This document shows positions 26,450 to 34,745 of a stretch of DNA of 64,000 nt, piece after piece (the first letter of the stretch is position 1; every line of letters begins with the position of its first letter). The position numbers and the translations under genes were made by a program. The stretch comes from Clostridium aestuarii (GTDB taxonomy: Bacteria > Bacillota > Clostridia > Clostridiales > Clostridiaceae): assembly GCF_026735135.1 (NCBI RefSeq), contig NZ_JAPQER010000001.1, positions 131,500 to 195,499 of the forward strand, given 5' to 3'. Under the pieces are notes generated by a model. It had not been told where the DNA came from. It did no database searches and worked only from the letters and a program-made list of their open reading frames with translations.

Positions 26450-27877
26450 ATGGATGAAATTATTATTAAAAACAGTAATCATTTAATAGAAAATATAGAC
26501 AATTCCTTAGAACTAAAAGAAGAAAAAATAATAATAACTTCACTTTTAGAAAAATCTCCTGTAATATTTTTAAATGAAAAAGGATGGAGTGATGCGTCTG
26601 CTGGTAATTGGGATCCAAATACTAGAACAGCAACGTTAATTCAGGATATACATGCAACAATTGAAATTGATATAGATAATGTTATTCTTAATGGTAATAA
26701 TAAAAAAATAGAAGGTTCTGATATTGGTATTGGAATATTTGTTCCTCATAAAAACAAAGTTACTTTAAAAAATCTAGATATATCACATTTTTCTTATGGA
26801 ATTTTATATGAAAGATGTGATCATACCAAAATAGTAAATTGTAAAACAAACCACAACATAGGCCCTGGAATATTATTATTTAATTGTTATAATAACAAGT
26901 TAAATAACAACATTAGTTCTTACAATAGTACTAATGGATTCTCTTTATCTAATTGCCACTATAATAAAATAAAAAATAATATTATTGAAAATAATTTTAA
27001 TAAAAATAGCGATAAGTCTTCAAATGGCATATTATTGAATAGTACTCATAACACAGAACTTGATAATAACAAGTTTATATCAAATCAAAAATATGGATTG
27101 TTGTTAAGAGATTGTTATAATGCTGATATTAAAAACAACTCTTTCAATAATAATACTACTGCACTTAAATGTGATTATTGTATGGATATATACGTTAATG
27201 AAAATAAAGTATTTAACAATTTAGCTAATGGTATAAAATTATGTTATTGTAACAAATGTACAATTGAAGATAATAAGGTTTATTCAAATTCTTACACAGG
27301 AATACAGTTAAATGGAAGTAACTCAAATGAAATTGAAAATAATGAAGTTTATAATACCAATGTTGGAATAGAACTTTATTTTTCAAATTCTAATACTATT
27401 TTAGAAAATACTATTACTGACAATAAAAAACATGGTATAGTGCTAAGAGATAATTCATTTCATAATGATATAATAAGAAACATTATTTCAAAAAATCATG
27501 ACGGAATATATTTAAGTTTAGCACATTATAATAAAGTTTATGAAAATACAATTTCCTATAATATTAACTATGGAATCTATATATATACTTCTAGCATTAA
27601 TAAAATCTATAACAACAATTTTATTAATAATACAAAACAAGCCGCTGATATACTCGGAAACAACTCAATGAATATGTATGATTATAAATGTGGTAATCAT
27701 TGGAGTGATTGGACAAGTCCAGATGATAACTATGATTGTATAGCGGATAAACCTTATAAAATAGAAGGTGGAAATGAAGATAAACTTCCATGGATAATGC
27801 CTAATGGATGGTATTACAATTCTACACCTCGTACATTATGGTTATATTTAAATAAACTATTAAATAATCTTAAATAA
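26450..27877 (+). CDS. NosD-like right-handed beta-helix protein
   Basis: A 475-residue protein composed of about 12 parallel beta-helix rungs of roughly 22-24 residues from residue 80 to 410. Each has the pattern N-x-I-x-x-N-x-x-x-x-x-x-x-G-I-x-L, for example NEIENNEVYNTNVGIELYFS and NTILENTITDNKKHGIVLRD. The C-terminal cap GNHWSDWTSPDDNYDCIADK matches the NosD/periplasmic copper-binding repeat families. No signal peptide is present, which is unusual for this fold; the N-terminus is MDEIIIKNSNHLIENIDNS. Substrate binding, structural or carbohydrate-directed roles are possible; no catalytic residues of polysaccharide lyases can be identified. The ribosome site AAAAGGAAG precedes the second of two close ATGs, the first being closed by a stop after four codons. 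Confidence 0.8.
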   Translation: MDEIIIKNSNHLIENIDNSLELKEEKIIITSLLEKSPVIFLNEKGWSDASAGNWDPNTRTATLIQDIHATIEIDIDNVILNGNNKKIEGSDIGIGIFVPHKNKVTLKNLDISHFSYGILYERCDHTKIVNCKTNHNIGPGILLFNCYNNKLNNNISSYNSTNGFSLSNCHYNKIKNNIIENNFNKNSDKSSNGILLNSTHNTELDNNKFISNQKYGLLLRDCYNADIKNNSFNNNTTALKCDYCMDIYVNENKVFNNLANGIKLCYCNKCTIEDNKVYSNSYTGIQLNGSNSNEIENNEVYNTNVGIELYFSNSNTILENTITDNKKHGIVLRDNSFHNDIIRNIISKNHDGIYLSLAHYNKVYENTISYNINYGIYIYTSSINKIYNNNFINNTKQAADILGNNSMNMYDYKCGNHWSDWTSPDDNYDCIADKPYKIEGGNEDKLPWIMPNGWYYNSTPRTLWLYLNKLLNNLK

Positions 27878-27949
27878 AAAATTATGTAATTGACCTTGAA
27901 ATTTATTATGATATTATTAACATATATAGAAAAAGAGAGGTGTTATTCA

Positions 27950-28903
27950 ATGCGTATTGTTATGTTAGAACCCTTAGCTGTAAGTAAAGAAACTATCGAT
28001 TCCCTTGCTAAATCTTTTACTAATCAAGGTCATGAATTTATTCCATGTTATCAAAAAACAGAGAATAAAGAGGCTCTTATTGCTCAAGCATCAGGAGCAG
28101 ATGTATTTATTATTGCAAACTCTCCACTTAGTGCTGAAGTAATAAACTCAGCCCCTAATCTTAAAATGATTTCTGTTGCATTTACTGGTATAGATCATGT
28201 AGATATACAAGCTTGTAAAGAAAAAGAAATTACCATATGTAACGCTGCTGGTTATTCTACTCATTCAGTGGCTGAATTAACTTTTGGTCTTATTTTGTCT
28301 ACTCTAAGGAATATTGTTCCATGTGATACTGCTGCAAGAAATGAAAACACCAAAGCAGGATTAGTGGGAAATGAACTTTATAATAAAACCCTTGGCATTG
28401 TAGGTACTGGTGCTATTGGAATAAGAGTAGCCGAAATTGGAAAAGCTTTTGGTTGTAAATTATTAGGTTATAGTAGAACTAAAAAACAAACTGCAGAAAA
28501 TATAGGAATTAAATATGTAAGTCTTGAAAAACTTTTAAGCAAAAGTGACATTGTAAGCTTACATGTTCCTCTTACAGCTGAAACAAAGTCGCTTATTAAT
28601 AAAGAGCGTATAGCATTAATGAAACCTTCAAGCATATTAATTAATGTTGCAAGAGGACCTGTTGTTGATAGTAATGCTCTTGCTGAAGCATTAAACAATT
28701 ATAAGATTTCGGGAGCTGGTATTGATGTATTTGAAATGGAACCTCCTATTCCTGAAGACCATCCATTGTTAAACGCTAAAAATACTGTTGTTACTCCACA
28801 TGCAGCTTTTGCTACAGATGAATCTATGGTTAGAAGAGCGGAAATAACATTTAATAATGTACTATCATGGTTAAATGATGAACCTGAAAATGTAATGCTT
28901 TAA
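27950..28903 (+). CDS. D-isomer specific 2-hydroxyacid dehydrogenase
   Basis: A 317-residue NAD-dependent dehydrogenase that interconverts a 2-oxoacid and a D-2-hydroxyacid. The start ATG at 27950 has GAGAGGTG upstream; an in-frame upstream start has none. The Rossmann motif is GTGAIGIRVAEIGKAFGC near residue 151. The catalytic triad is in INVARGPVVDSNAL (Arg), VFEMEPPIPEDHP (Glu) and VVTPHAAFATDES (His). Length and motifs fit the phosphoglycerate/glycerate dehydrogenase group; the substrate cannot be read. A second, different member of the family lies at 61.9-62.8 kb. The gene ends in a symmetrical terminator. Confidence 0.92.
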   Translation: MRIVMLEPLAVSKETIDSLAKSFTNQGHEFIPCYQKTENKEALIAQASGADVFIIANSPLSAEVINSAPNLKMISVAFTGIDHVDIQACKEKEITICNAAGYSTHSVAELTFGLILSTLRNIVPCDTAARNENTKAGLVGNELYNKTLGIVGTGAIGIRVAEIGKAFGCKLLGYSRTKKQTAENIGIKYVSLEKLLSKSDIVSLHVPLTAETKSLINKERIALMKPSSILINVARGPVVDSNALAEALNNYKISGAGIDVFEMEPPIPEDHPLLNAKNTVVTPHAAFATDESMVRRAEITFNNVLSWLNDEPENVML

Positions 28904-28913
28904 AACTATCACT

Positions 28914-28954
28914 TGCATCAAACTTTAAGCTTAAAGTTTGATGCTTAGTTTTTT
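28914..28954 (+). terminator. Terminator between convergent genes
   Basis: GCATCAAACTTTAAG and its exact complement make a perfect 15-base inverted repeat (28915-28944), followed by TTAGTTTTTT. It ends the dehydrogenase and sits one base from the stop of the convergent helicase-LexA gene, so it may serve both. Confidence 0.82.
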
Positions 28955-30408
28955 CTTATTACCCCTACTGCTTTTCCTATTAAATATATTCCTTCCTCAT
29001 TAACTGGAATTGGGTCATACTTCTCGTTTTCCGGCATAAGTAACACTTTATTTTTTCCTATATGGAGTCTTTTTAACGTTGCACTTCCTTCAAGGTTAAC
29101 AGCTACTATATCATTATGATTGGCACTAAATTGTTGTTGAACAACTACATAATCTCCATCATGAATATTAGCATTTATCATACTATTTCCTTTTACTTTA
29201 AGAATAAAACATTTTTTTAATCCCTTTAACCAATATTCAGGAATATAAAAGTTATCTTGCTGTTCTGTATCTATCAATATAGGTTCTCCTGCAGCTATAT
29301 TACTAAATACTGGTATTTGTCTTAATTCTTCATTCTTATACTCCATATCCCCATCTTCATCATTAACAATAATCTCATTAAGATTGATATAATCTCGTGT
29401 CATATCAAATCTTTTATTATGCCTAAAATCAAAATATTCAAATTTTTCAATAGAAGAATCTTCTTTTTCCTTCAATGTATCATAGCTACTTTTAAAATTA
29501 TATCTTTTTATTTTTACACCTAATTCTTTAGAATATATCCTTCCTCTTCTTACAAACGCAGAATACAAACTTTCTTTTTTATCTATATCAACTATAAATG
29601 TAATAGTTGAATATGGCCTTTCATTCTGTAATGTTTTAATAAATTCTATTTGTGACTTTGTATAATTTTCACTTTCATCTATAAATATATGTGAATATTT
29701 TGTATTTGCTTTTCTTTTAGCTTCTTTTATTGCAAATAACACAGCATCTTCATAATCTATGTGCCCTTGTTCTTTAATCTTTTCATTATATATTTTCATT
29801 AATTTAAATATTGCTTCTCTTGCTATACTATTTTTCTTAAGCGTTGATGGACCTTCTCCTCTTTTGCATTTTCTACCTTTTCTTTGAGCAGTTTTATATT
29901 CTTCACATGTTTCATAATTAAAACTCTTAATCCACTTTATTTCATCAATAAAAAAATTTATATAAGCCTCTTTTAATATTCTCATTCTTGGATAAAACTT
30001 TTTAACTTCTGGGAGACTTTGCTTTATAATTCTTCTCTTTATATCATCACTGAAAATAAGCTTATAGCTTATTTTATTGTTTTTATTATATTCATTAAAA
30101 TATTCTTTTATAATATCATCCAACTTAACTATATGTGTTTTGCTTTCCGAACTAGAAAATAAAGTATAATAATCGTATTTCGTATCTTTTTCAAGCCTAT
30201 TATATATATTATTTATGTAATCAAAATGATTTTGACTATAAGCTATCATCAAAATTTTTTCATCCTGACAAAGCGAATAATTATTCTTTAAGTACAAAGC
30301 TCTATATACTGATGCTGTAGTTTTACCACAACCTTCTATTCCTTTTATTATGCTGTATCTACTTGGTTTACTATCAATTAACTTTAATTGTTCTTTATTT
30401 GCTTGCAT
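28945..30408 (-). CDS. UvrD-like helicase N-terminal half fused to a LexA/S24 autopeptidase domain
   Basis: A 487-residue protein; the ATG has GGGGGG upstream. Residues about 1-330 resemble the first RecA-like domain of SF1 (UvrD/Rep) helicases: a Q-motif-like NKEQLKLID, Walker A GIEGCGKTT at 23-31, motif Ia-like ILMIAYSQN, motif II HIFIDESENYTKSQ, and a motif III-like IVDIDKKESLYSAF. The second RecA domain (motifs V and VI) is missing. Residues about 370-487 form a LexA-type S24 domain: an Ala-Gly in NIAAGEP, the nucleophile Ser in KVKGNSMINANIHDGD near 409 and the Lys in SATLKRLH near 446. These spacings are close to those of LexA. No helix-turn-helix is visible. An SOS-linked regulator or sensor is an inference; I know of no characterised homologue. 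Confidence 0.85.
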   Translation of the reverse strand: MQANKEQLKLIDSKPSRYSIIKGIEGCGKTTASVYRALYLKNNYSLCQDEKILMIAYSQNHFDYINNIYNRLEKDTKYDYYTLFSSSESKTHIVKLDDIIKEYFNEYNKNNKISYKLIFSDDIKRRIIKQSLPEVKKFYPRMRILKEAYINFFIDEIKWIKSFNYETCEEYKTAQRKGRKCKRGEGPSTLKKNSIAREAIFKLMKIYNEKIKEQGHIDYEDAVLFAIKEAKRKANTKYSHIFIDESENYTKSQIEFIKTLQNERPYSTITFIVDIDKKESLYSAFVRRGRIYSKELGVKIKRYNFKSSYDTLKEKEDSSIEKFEYFDFRHNKRFDMTRDYINLNEIIVNDEDGDMEYKNEELRQIPVFSNIAAGEPILIDTEQQDNFYIPEYWLKGLKKCFILKVKGNSMINANIHDGDYVVVQQQFSANHNDIVAVNLEGSATLKRLHIGKNKVLLMPENEKYDPIPVNEEGIYLIGKAVGVIRKN

Positions 30409-30485
30409 ACACTCCCATCCCCCCTAAAAGAAACACTTATAAATTCAAACACTCTATTTTATTATAACATATTAAGATATTAAAA

Positions 30486-30533
30486 ATATATTGTATAAAT
30501 CATTGCATTTTTGCAAGGATTTATACAATATAT
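30486..30533 (-). terminator. Intrinsic terminator after the antiporter gene
   Basis: ATATTGTATAAATC and GATTTATACAATAT pair, with an inner TTGCA/TGCAA pair. On the minus strand TTTTTAATATC follows. It starts one base past the antiporter stop. Confidence 0.78.
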
Positions 30534-30534
30534 C

Positions 30535-31737
30535 TTATGTTATCTTATTAATTTTTTTATTATCATTTACATAAACTATTTTAAGTAAAATAGGTGTTAT
30601 GAGTGTTGTTACTATAACAACCAGTACTATTGGAGCAAAATACACTGAGCTAAGCAAACCAAGAGCAGCACCTTTATTTGCTATAATAAGAGCCACCTCT
30701 CCTCTTGAAACCATTCCTACTCCAATACGAATAGAATCTTCATTTGTATAACCACAAAGTCTAGCTCCTAATCCACATCCTATTATTTTAGTTACTATGG
30801 CAATTACTAACAGAACTATAGTAAATATTATCATTTTTGAATTCATGCCACTAATAGATGTATTAATACCTACATTAGCAAAAAAAATAGGAGATAGAAG
30901 CATATAACTCATAATTTCAATTCTGCGCTGTACATATTTACTTTGACATGTATTGGATATGACAACACCTGCTATAAAAGCACCAGTAATATCCGCTACT
31001 CCAAAACAATATTCTGAAACATAAGCAAAAACTAAACAAAAACTAAAAGCAATTAAAGGTATTCTCCTTTTTCTACCACAATCTTCAGATAATTTTTCGA
31101 ATAAATAACTGAACCCTATTCCTACTATAACTGCAAGTACGAAAAAGGCTAAAATTTTCATAAATATTATCCCTAAGTGCACAGAAGAATCAGTAGTACT
31201 AGTTACTATTGTTAATAAAACAATACCTAAAATATCATCAATAATAGCTGCACCCATTATAGCCGTTCCAGAAGTGCTTTTTAGTTTACCTAATTCTTGT
31301 AATGTTTCAACAGTTATACTCACCGACGTTGCTGTTAAAACTATCCCAATAAAAACATTTTCTAAAAATGCTTTAGAGTAAATATTAATAAAGCTACTTC
31401 CACTACTATTAAAAATAGAAGCTGCTAAAAAACCTCCAAGTAAAGGAACTAACACACCAATTAGTGCAATTAGAAATGAAGCTTTTCCACATTTTTTTAA
31501 TTCTTTAAAATCAGATTCCAATCCAGCTTGAAACATTAAAACAATAACCCCAAGTTCTGCCATTCTAGTTATAAAATCTGTTTCGTGAACTATGTTAAGT
31601 AAAGAAGGTCCAAAAATAAGCCCAGCCAATAAAGCTCCTACTACTTGAGGCATTCTAAACTTTCGTGTCAATAATCCTAATACTTTTGTACTTAATAAAA
31701 TTATTGCTAAATCTAAAAGAAAATGAATAGAAAGCAT
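30535..31737 (-). CDS. CPA2-family cation:proton antiporter
   Basis: A 400-residue membrane protein with about 12 hydrophobic segments, matching the Na+/H+ (Kef-type) exchanger domain. Conserved pieces are MPQVVGALLAGLIFGPSLL near residue 29, a LTATSVSITVETLQELGKL segment near 143, the two ion-binding Asp residues in MGAAIIDDILGIVLL near 168 and GMVSRGEVALIIA near 341. There is no C-terminal RCK/TrkA-N domain, so it is the short form without the Kef regulatory part. The family exchanges Na+ or K+ for protons. The AGAGAGGTG ribosome site supports the ATG. It is likely monocistronic. Confidence 0.92.
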   Translation of the reverse strand: MLSIHFLLDLAIILLSTKVLGLLTRKFRMPQVVGALLAGLIFGPSLLNIVHETDFITRMAELGVIVLMFQAGLESDFKELKKCGKASFLIALIGVLVPLLGGFLAASIFNSSGSSFINIYSKAFLENVFIGIVLTATSVSITVETLQELGKLKSTSGTAIMGAAIIDDILGIVLLTIVTSTTDSSVHLGIIFMKILAFFVLAVIVGIGFSYLFEKLSEDCGRKRRIPLIAFSFCLVFAYVSEYCFGVADITGAFIAGVVISNTCQSKYVQRRIEIMSYMLLSPIFFANVGINTSISGMNSKMIIFTIVLLVIAIVTKIIGCGLGARLCGYTNEDSIRIGVGMVSRGEVALIIANKGAALGLLSSVYFAPIVLVVIVTTLITPILLKIVYVNDNKKINKIT

Positions 31738-31902
31738 TTAGACACCTCTCTTTTTTAGTTTTTATATATTTATTTGTATGTAAAATTTTATTTAATAATT
31801 ACTTATATTAAAATCAAAATTTCAATGAATATCATGTTCCATAAAAATCTGAAATAATGGAAGTAAAATTCAACTACACACATAACTTTTATAATTTGAT
31901 AC

Positions 31903-31930
31903 AAAAAAAGCCATTCACTTGAATGACTTT
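31903..31930 (-). terminator. Intrinsic terminator after the MscS gene
   Basis: AAAGTCATTCA and TGAATGGCTTT pair with one mismatch and a two-base loop; on the minus strand the arm is followed by a run of U. It lies 18 bases beyond the stop. Confidence 0.75.
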
Positions 31931-31947
31931 GCTCTTATACCTTAAGG

Positions 31948-32772
31948 TTATTTTTTTAACATTACATCCATATGAGGATATGGTATGTTGATACCTTCTT
32001 CATCAAATCTAATTTTCACTATTTCTAGAAGATCATAATATACAGTCCAGTAATCTTCTGACTTACACCATACTCTAACAACAAAATTAACTGAACTTTC
32101 TCCATGTTCTCCTACTCTAATAAATGGTTCTGGATCATCTAATATCAATTTATGATTTTGCATAATATCCTTTAATACACTCTTAACTCTATTAACATCT
32201 TCTTCATATCCAACTCCAAAAACCAAATCTACTCTTCTTGTAGGCATAGCAGAATAATTAACAGCACTAGCATTAGATAAGCTACCATTTGGAATTAAAA
32301 TCATTCGATTATCAGGTGTTTTTAAAGTTGTATAAAAAACTTGTATTTCTTCTACTGTTCCTGCATATCCAGCAACTTCAATATAATCTCCTAATTTAAA
32401 AGGCTTTAATAATAAAATTAAAACTCCACCTGCGAAATTAGCTAAACTTCCCTGCAACGCTAACCCTACAGCTAACCCTGCTGATCCTATTATAGCAACA
32501 AAAGATGTTGTTTCAACCCCAGCCATACCTATCACAGTAATGAACAGCAATATTTTTAATGCAATTCTTGTTACCGATAATATGAAAGACTCTAATGATT
32601 TATCTACTTTTGATTTTTTTACTGCTTTTTCAATTATCTTTACTAAATATTTAATTATTTTCATTCCGATTAAAAATACAACTACTGCAGTAATTAATTT
32701 CATTCCATAAGTCGTCACTAAATCTGTCAAATATTTTTCATTTATTTTGTTAAATACACTAATCCCATCCAT
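31948..32772 (-). CDS. MscS-family small-conductance mechanosensitive channel
   Basis: A 274-residue inner-membrane channel that releases solutes during hypo-osmotic shock. Three membrane helices lie in residues about 20-125. The third, pore-lining helix and the start of the beta domain show the family signature AIIGSAGLAVGLALQGSLAN followed by FAGGVLILLLKPFKLGDYIE. The C-terminal vestibule domain contains IPNGSLSNASAVNYS and a final YPHMDVMLKK. The length is the family minimum, close to E. coli MscS. The AAAAGGTG ribosome site supports the start. It is single-gene, with its own terminator. Confidence 0.95.
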   Translation of the reverse strand: MDGISVFNKINEKYLTDLVTTYGMKLITAVVVFLIGMKIIKYLVKIIEKAVKKSKVDKSLESFILSVTRIALKILLFITVIGMAGVETTSFVAIIGSAGLAVGLALQGSLANFAGGVLILLLKPFKLGDYIEVAGYAGTVEEIQVFYTTLKTPDNRMILIPNGSLSNASAVNYSAMPTRRVDLVFGVGYEEDVNRVKSVLKDIMQNHKLILDDPEPFIRVGEHGESSVNFVVRVWCKSEDYWTVYYDLLEIVKIRFDEEGINIPYPHMDVMLKK

Positions 32773-33008
32773 ATAAAATCACCTTTTCCTCTTATGTATT
32801 TTTTTATAAACTATACTTATATATTCGCGCTGAAAAAATATATATGCAACATAATAAACATATTTTATCAGTACATTGAATTTTTTTCAATATTTTTTAA
32901 ATACTATTTATATATTCTTAATAATTTTATATAATATTATTAAAGACATGTCAAATTAATTTTAGAATTATGGAATTTAATAAAATAATAATTTGTTGAG
33001 GTGATTTT

Positions 33009-33374
33009 ATGAGAATTGGATTTATTTTTTCATTATTGTTTGGAATTCTAGTTACAATCTTTGCTTTACAAAATGCCGACACTGTTTCAATTAAATTTTT
33101 CTCTGGTAATATTCAAATATCACAAGCACTTATAATTTTTATATCTGCAATTTCTGGTGCATTAATTGTTACATTATTAGGTCTTTACAGGGAATTACGC
33201 CTAAAGCTAAAACTTAGACAACAAAACAAAACAATTTCTCAACTACAAAAAGAAATTTCAGAACATAAACTAGAACTAGAAAACTTAAATACAAAACTAG
33301 CTACTTCTTCCTTACAAAACATGTTAAATAAACCCTTAGAAGAAGATTTAAATGATGAAAATTCAACTGAATAA
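33009..33374 (+). CDS. LapA-like (DUF1049) membrane protein
   Basis: A 121-residue protein with two membrane helices (residues about 3-22 and 38-60) separated by the motif ALQNADTVSIKFF, which is characteristic of the LapA/DUF1049 family. A basic stretch (RELRLKLKLRQQNK) and a coiled coil of about 40 residues follow (ISQLQKEISEHKLELENLNT). In Gram-negative bacteria LapA helps assemble lipopolysaccharide; here that role cannot apply, so its job is unknown. GAGGTGATTTT precedes the ATG. It is the only plus-strand gene between 28.9 and 44.6 kb, and its stop touches a repeated hairpin. Confidence 0.85.
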   Translation: MRIGFIFSLLFGILVTIFALQNADTVSIKFFSGNIQISQALIIFISAISGALIVTLLGLYRELRLKLKLRQQNKTISQLQKEISEHKLELENLNTKLATSSLQNMLNKPLEEDLNDENSTE

Positions 33375-33406
33375 TCTAAGAAAAGTGCAACGCACTTTTC
33401 TTAGAT
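33374..33406. terminator. Repeated hairpin, copy 1 (between convergent genes)
   Basis: ATCTAAGAAAAGTGC, loop AAC and its exact complement make a 15-base perfect stem. It overlaps the last base of the LapA gene and ends inside the last codons of the convergent M20 gene. Nearly the same core occurs at 45442-45470 and 63752-63778. The arms carry TTTTCTT, so it may act as a bidirectional terminator. Confidence 0.7.
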
Positions 33407-34570
33407 AGTTAAACTATTTTTATTAAACTCTTCTTTTATTTTATTCAAAAGATCTTCATTTTTTATAATTTCTACACCAGTTAAAACTAATGTTCCTATT
33501 GCTTTACACATACCTTCATAAGCAGTTGGTCTACATGTTGCTTCAGCAAATTCGACAGTATGAGCTACCACATCTTTATCACTTATTTTAAAGTATGGAT
33601 GTATTGCAGGGCAAACATAGCTTACATTTCCCACATCTGAAGAACCATAGCCCTGTTTAGGTTCATTTATTTCTTCAACCCCCATACCGTTTGACATTTT
33701 ACAATAAATATCTGACAATGTTTTATTTGTAATCATATCATAATATGGTACCTCATCATTAATTATTTCCAATTTAGCCCCTGCTCCCAAAGCAGCTCCT
33801 TTAGCACAATCTTCAACCTTTTTTACTAATTCTTTAACATAAGATTTTTTAGCTGCTCTAACATAAAATTCAGTTACAGCTAATTCAGGAACTATATTAG
33901 GTGCTTTTCCACCTTCGGTAATTATCCCATGTATTCTAGCATCAGAAGCTATATGCTGTCTTAAAGCATTTATATTATTAAAAGTATTTATAGCTGCATC
34001 CAGTGCATTTATTCCCTTTTCTGGTTCAGACGCAGCATGAGCTGACTTACCTTTATAAATAAATTTTATAGATTCCATAGCTAAGAAGCTGCCACTCTTA
34101 TAGTAATTCCCAGCAGGATGTGCTTCCATAGCAACATCTACATCATTAAAAGCCCCATTAGCAGCCATTTTAACTTTAGCTCCTCCAATTTCTTCTGCTG
34201 GAGTTCCAAATACAATAACCTTTCCCCCTAAATCAGATATTAATTTACTTAAAATTATACCTGCTCCACTGCTGACTACACCTAATATATTATGTCCACA
34301 GCCGTGTCCTATCTGAGGTAAAGCATCATATTCTGATAAATATGCTATTGTTGGTCCTTTTCTACCACTATCAAAAACCGCTTTAAAGGCAGTTTTAAAA
34401 TTCATATATTTCTCTTCAACAGTAAACCCATGCCTTTTTAACAAATCCATATGTACTTTGCAAGCCTTATATTCTTCATACCCTAATTCAGGATTATTAA
34501 AAATATACTCACTAATTTCAATTAATTCACTTTTCAATTTTTCTGTTAAGTTCACTACTTTTTTAATCAT
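33401..34570 (-). CDS. M20-family metallo-amidohydrolase
   Basis: A 389-residue cytoplasmic enzyme. Metal ligands and catalytic residues of the M20D (aminoacylase/IAA-amino acid hydrolase) group are visible: LSEYDALPQIGHGCGHNILG near residue 80, GTPAEEIGGAKVKM near 127, AMEAHPAGN near 152, and IHPYFKISDKDVVAHTVEFA near 334. The dimerisation lid between about 165 and 280 contains YKGKSAHAASEPEKGINALD. This branch resembles AbgB/p-aminobenzoyl-glutamate hydrolase-like amidohydrolases, but the substrate is not decidable. AAAAGGGGGAAC precedes the ATG. It is monocistronic. Confidence 0.92.
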   Translation of the reverse strand: MIKKVVNLTEKLKSELIEISEYIFNNPELGYEEYKACKVHMDLLKRHGFTVEEKYMNFKTAFKAVFDSGRKGPTIAYLSEYDALPQIGHGCGHNILGVVSSGAGIILSKLISDLGGKVIVFGTPAEEIGGAKVKMAANGAFNDVDVAMEAHPAGNYYKSGSFLAMESIKFIYKGKSAHAASEPEKGINALDAAINTFNNINALRQHIASDARIHGIITEGGKAPNIVPELAVTEFYVRAAKKSYVKELVKKVEDCAKGAALGAGAKLEIINDEVPYYDMITNKTLSDIYCKMSNGMGVEEINEPKQGYGSSDVGNVSYVCPAIHPYFKISDKDVVAHTVEFAEATCRPTAYEGMCKAIGTLVLTGVEIIKNEDLLNKIKEEFNKNSLTI

Positions 34571-34677
34571 TGTTTGTTCCCCCTTTTGAAAAATTATACC
34601 ATATTCTTTTCTATGTTAACTAGTTCATACATATTGGTAATTACGCAATTTCATCAAATATTAAAACTATTTTCATA

Positions 34678-34745
34678 TAAAAACTACCCCTTAAAATATC
34701 ATACAGACATTTTCCATCTGTATCCACTTTAAGGGGTAGTTTTTA
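34678..34745 (-). terminator. Intrinsic terminator of the chemosensory operon
   Basis: AAAAACTACCCCTTAAA pairs with TTTAAGGGGTAGTTTTT across 30 bases that hold an inner hairpin (ATACAGA and TCTGTAT). It lies immediately after the stop of the GGDEF gene, the last gene of the che operon. The symmetrical A and U arms would also work in the other direction. Confidence 0.85.
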
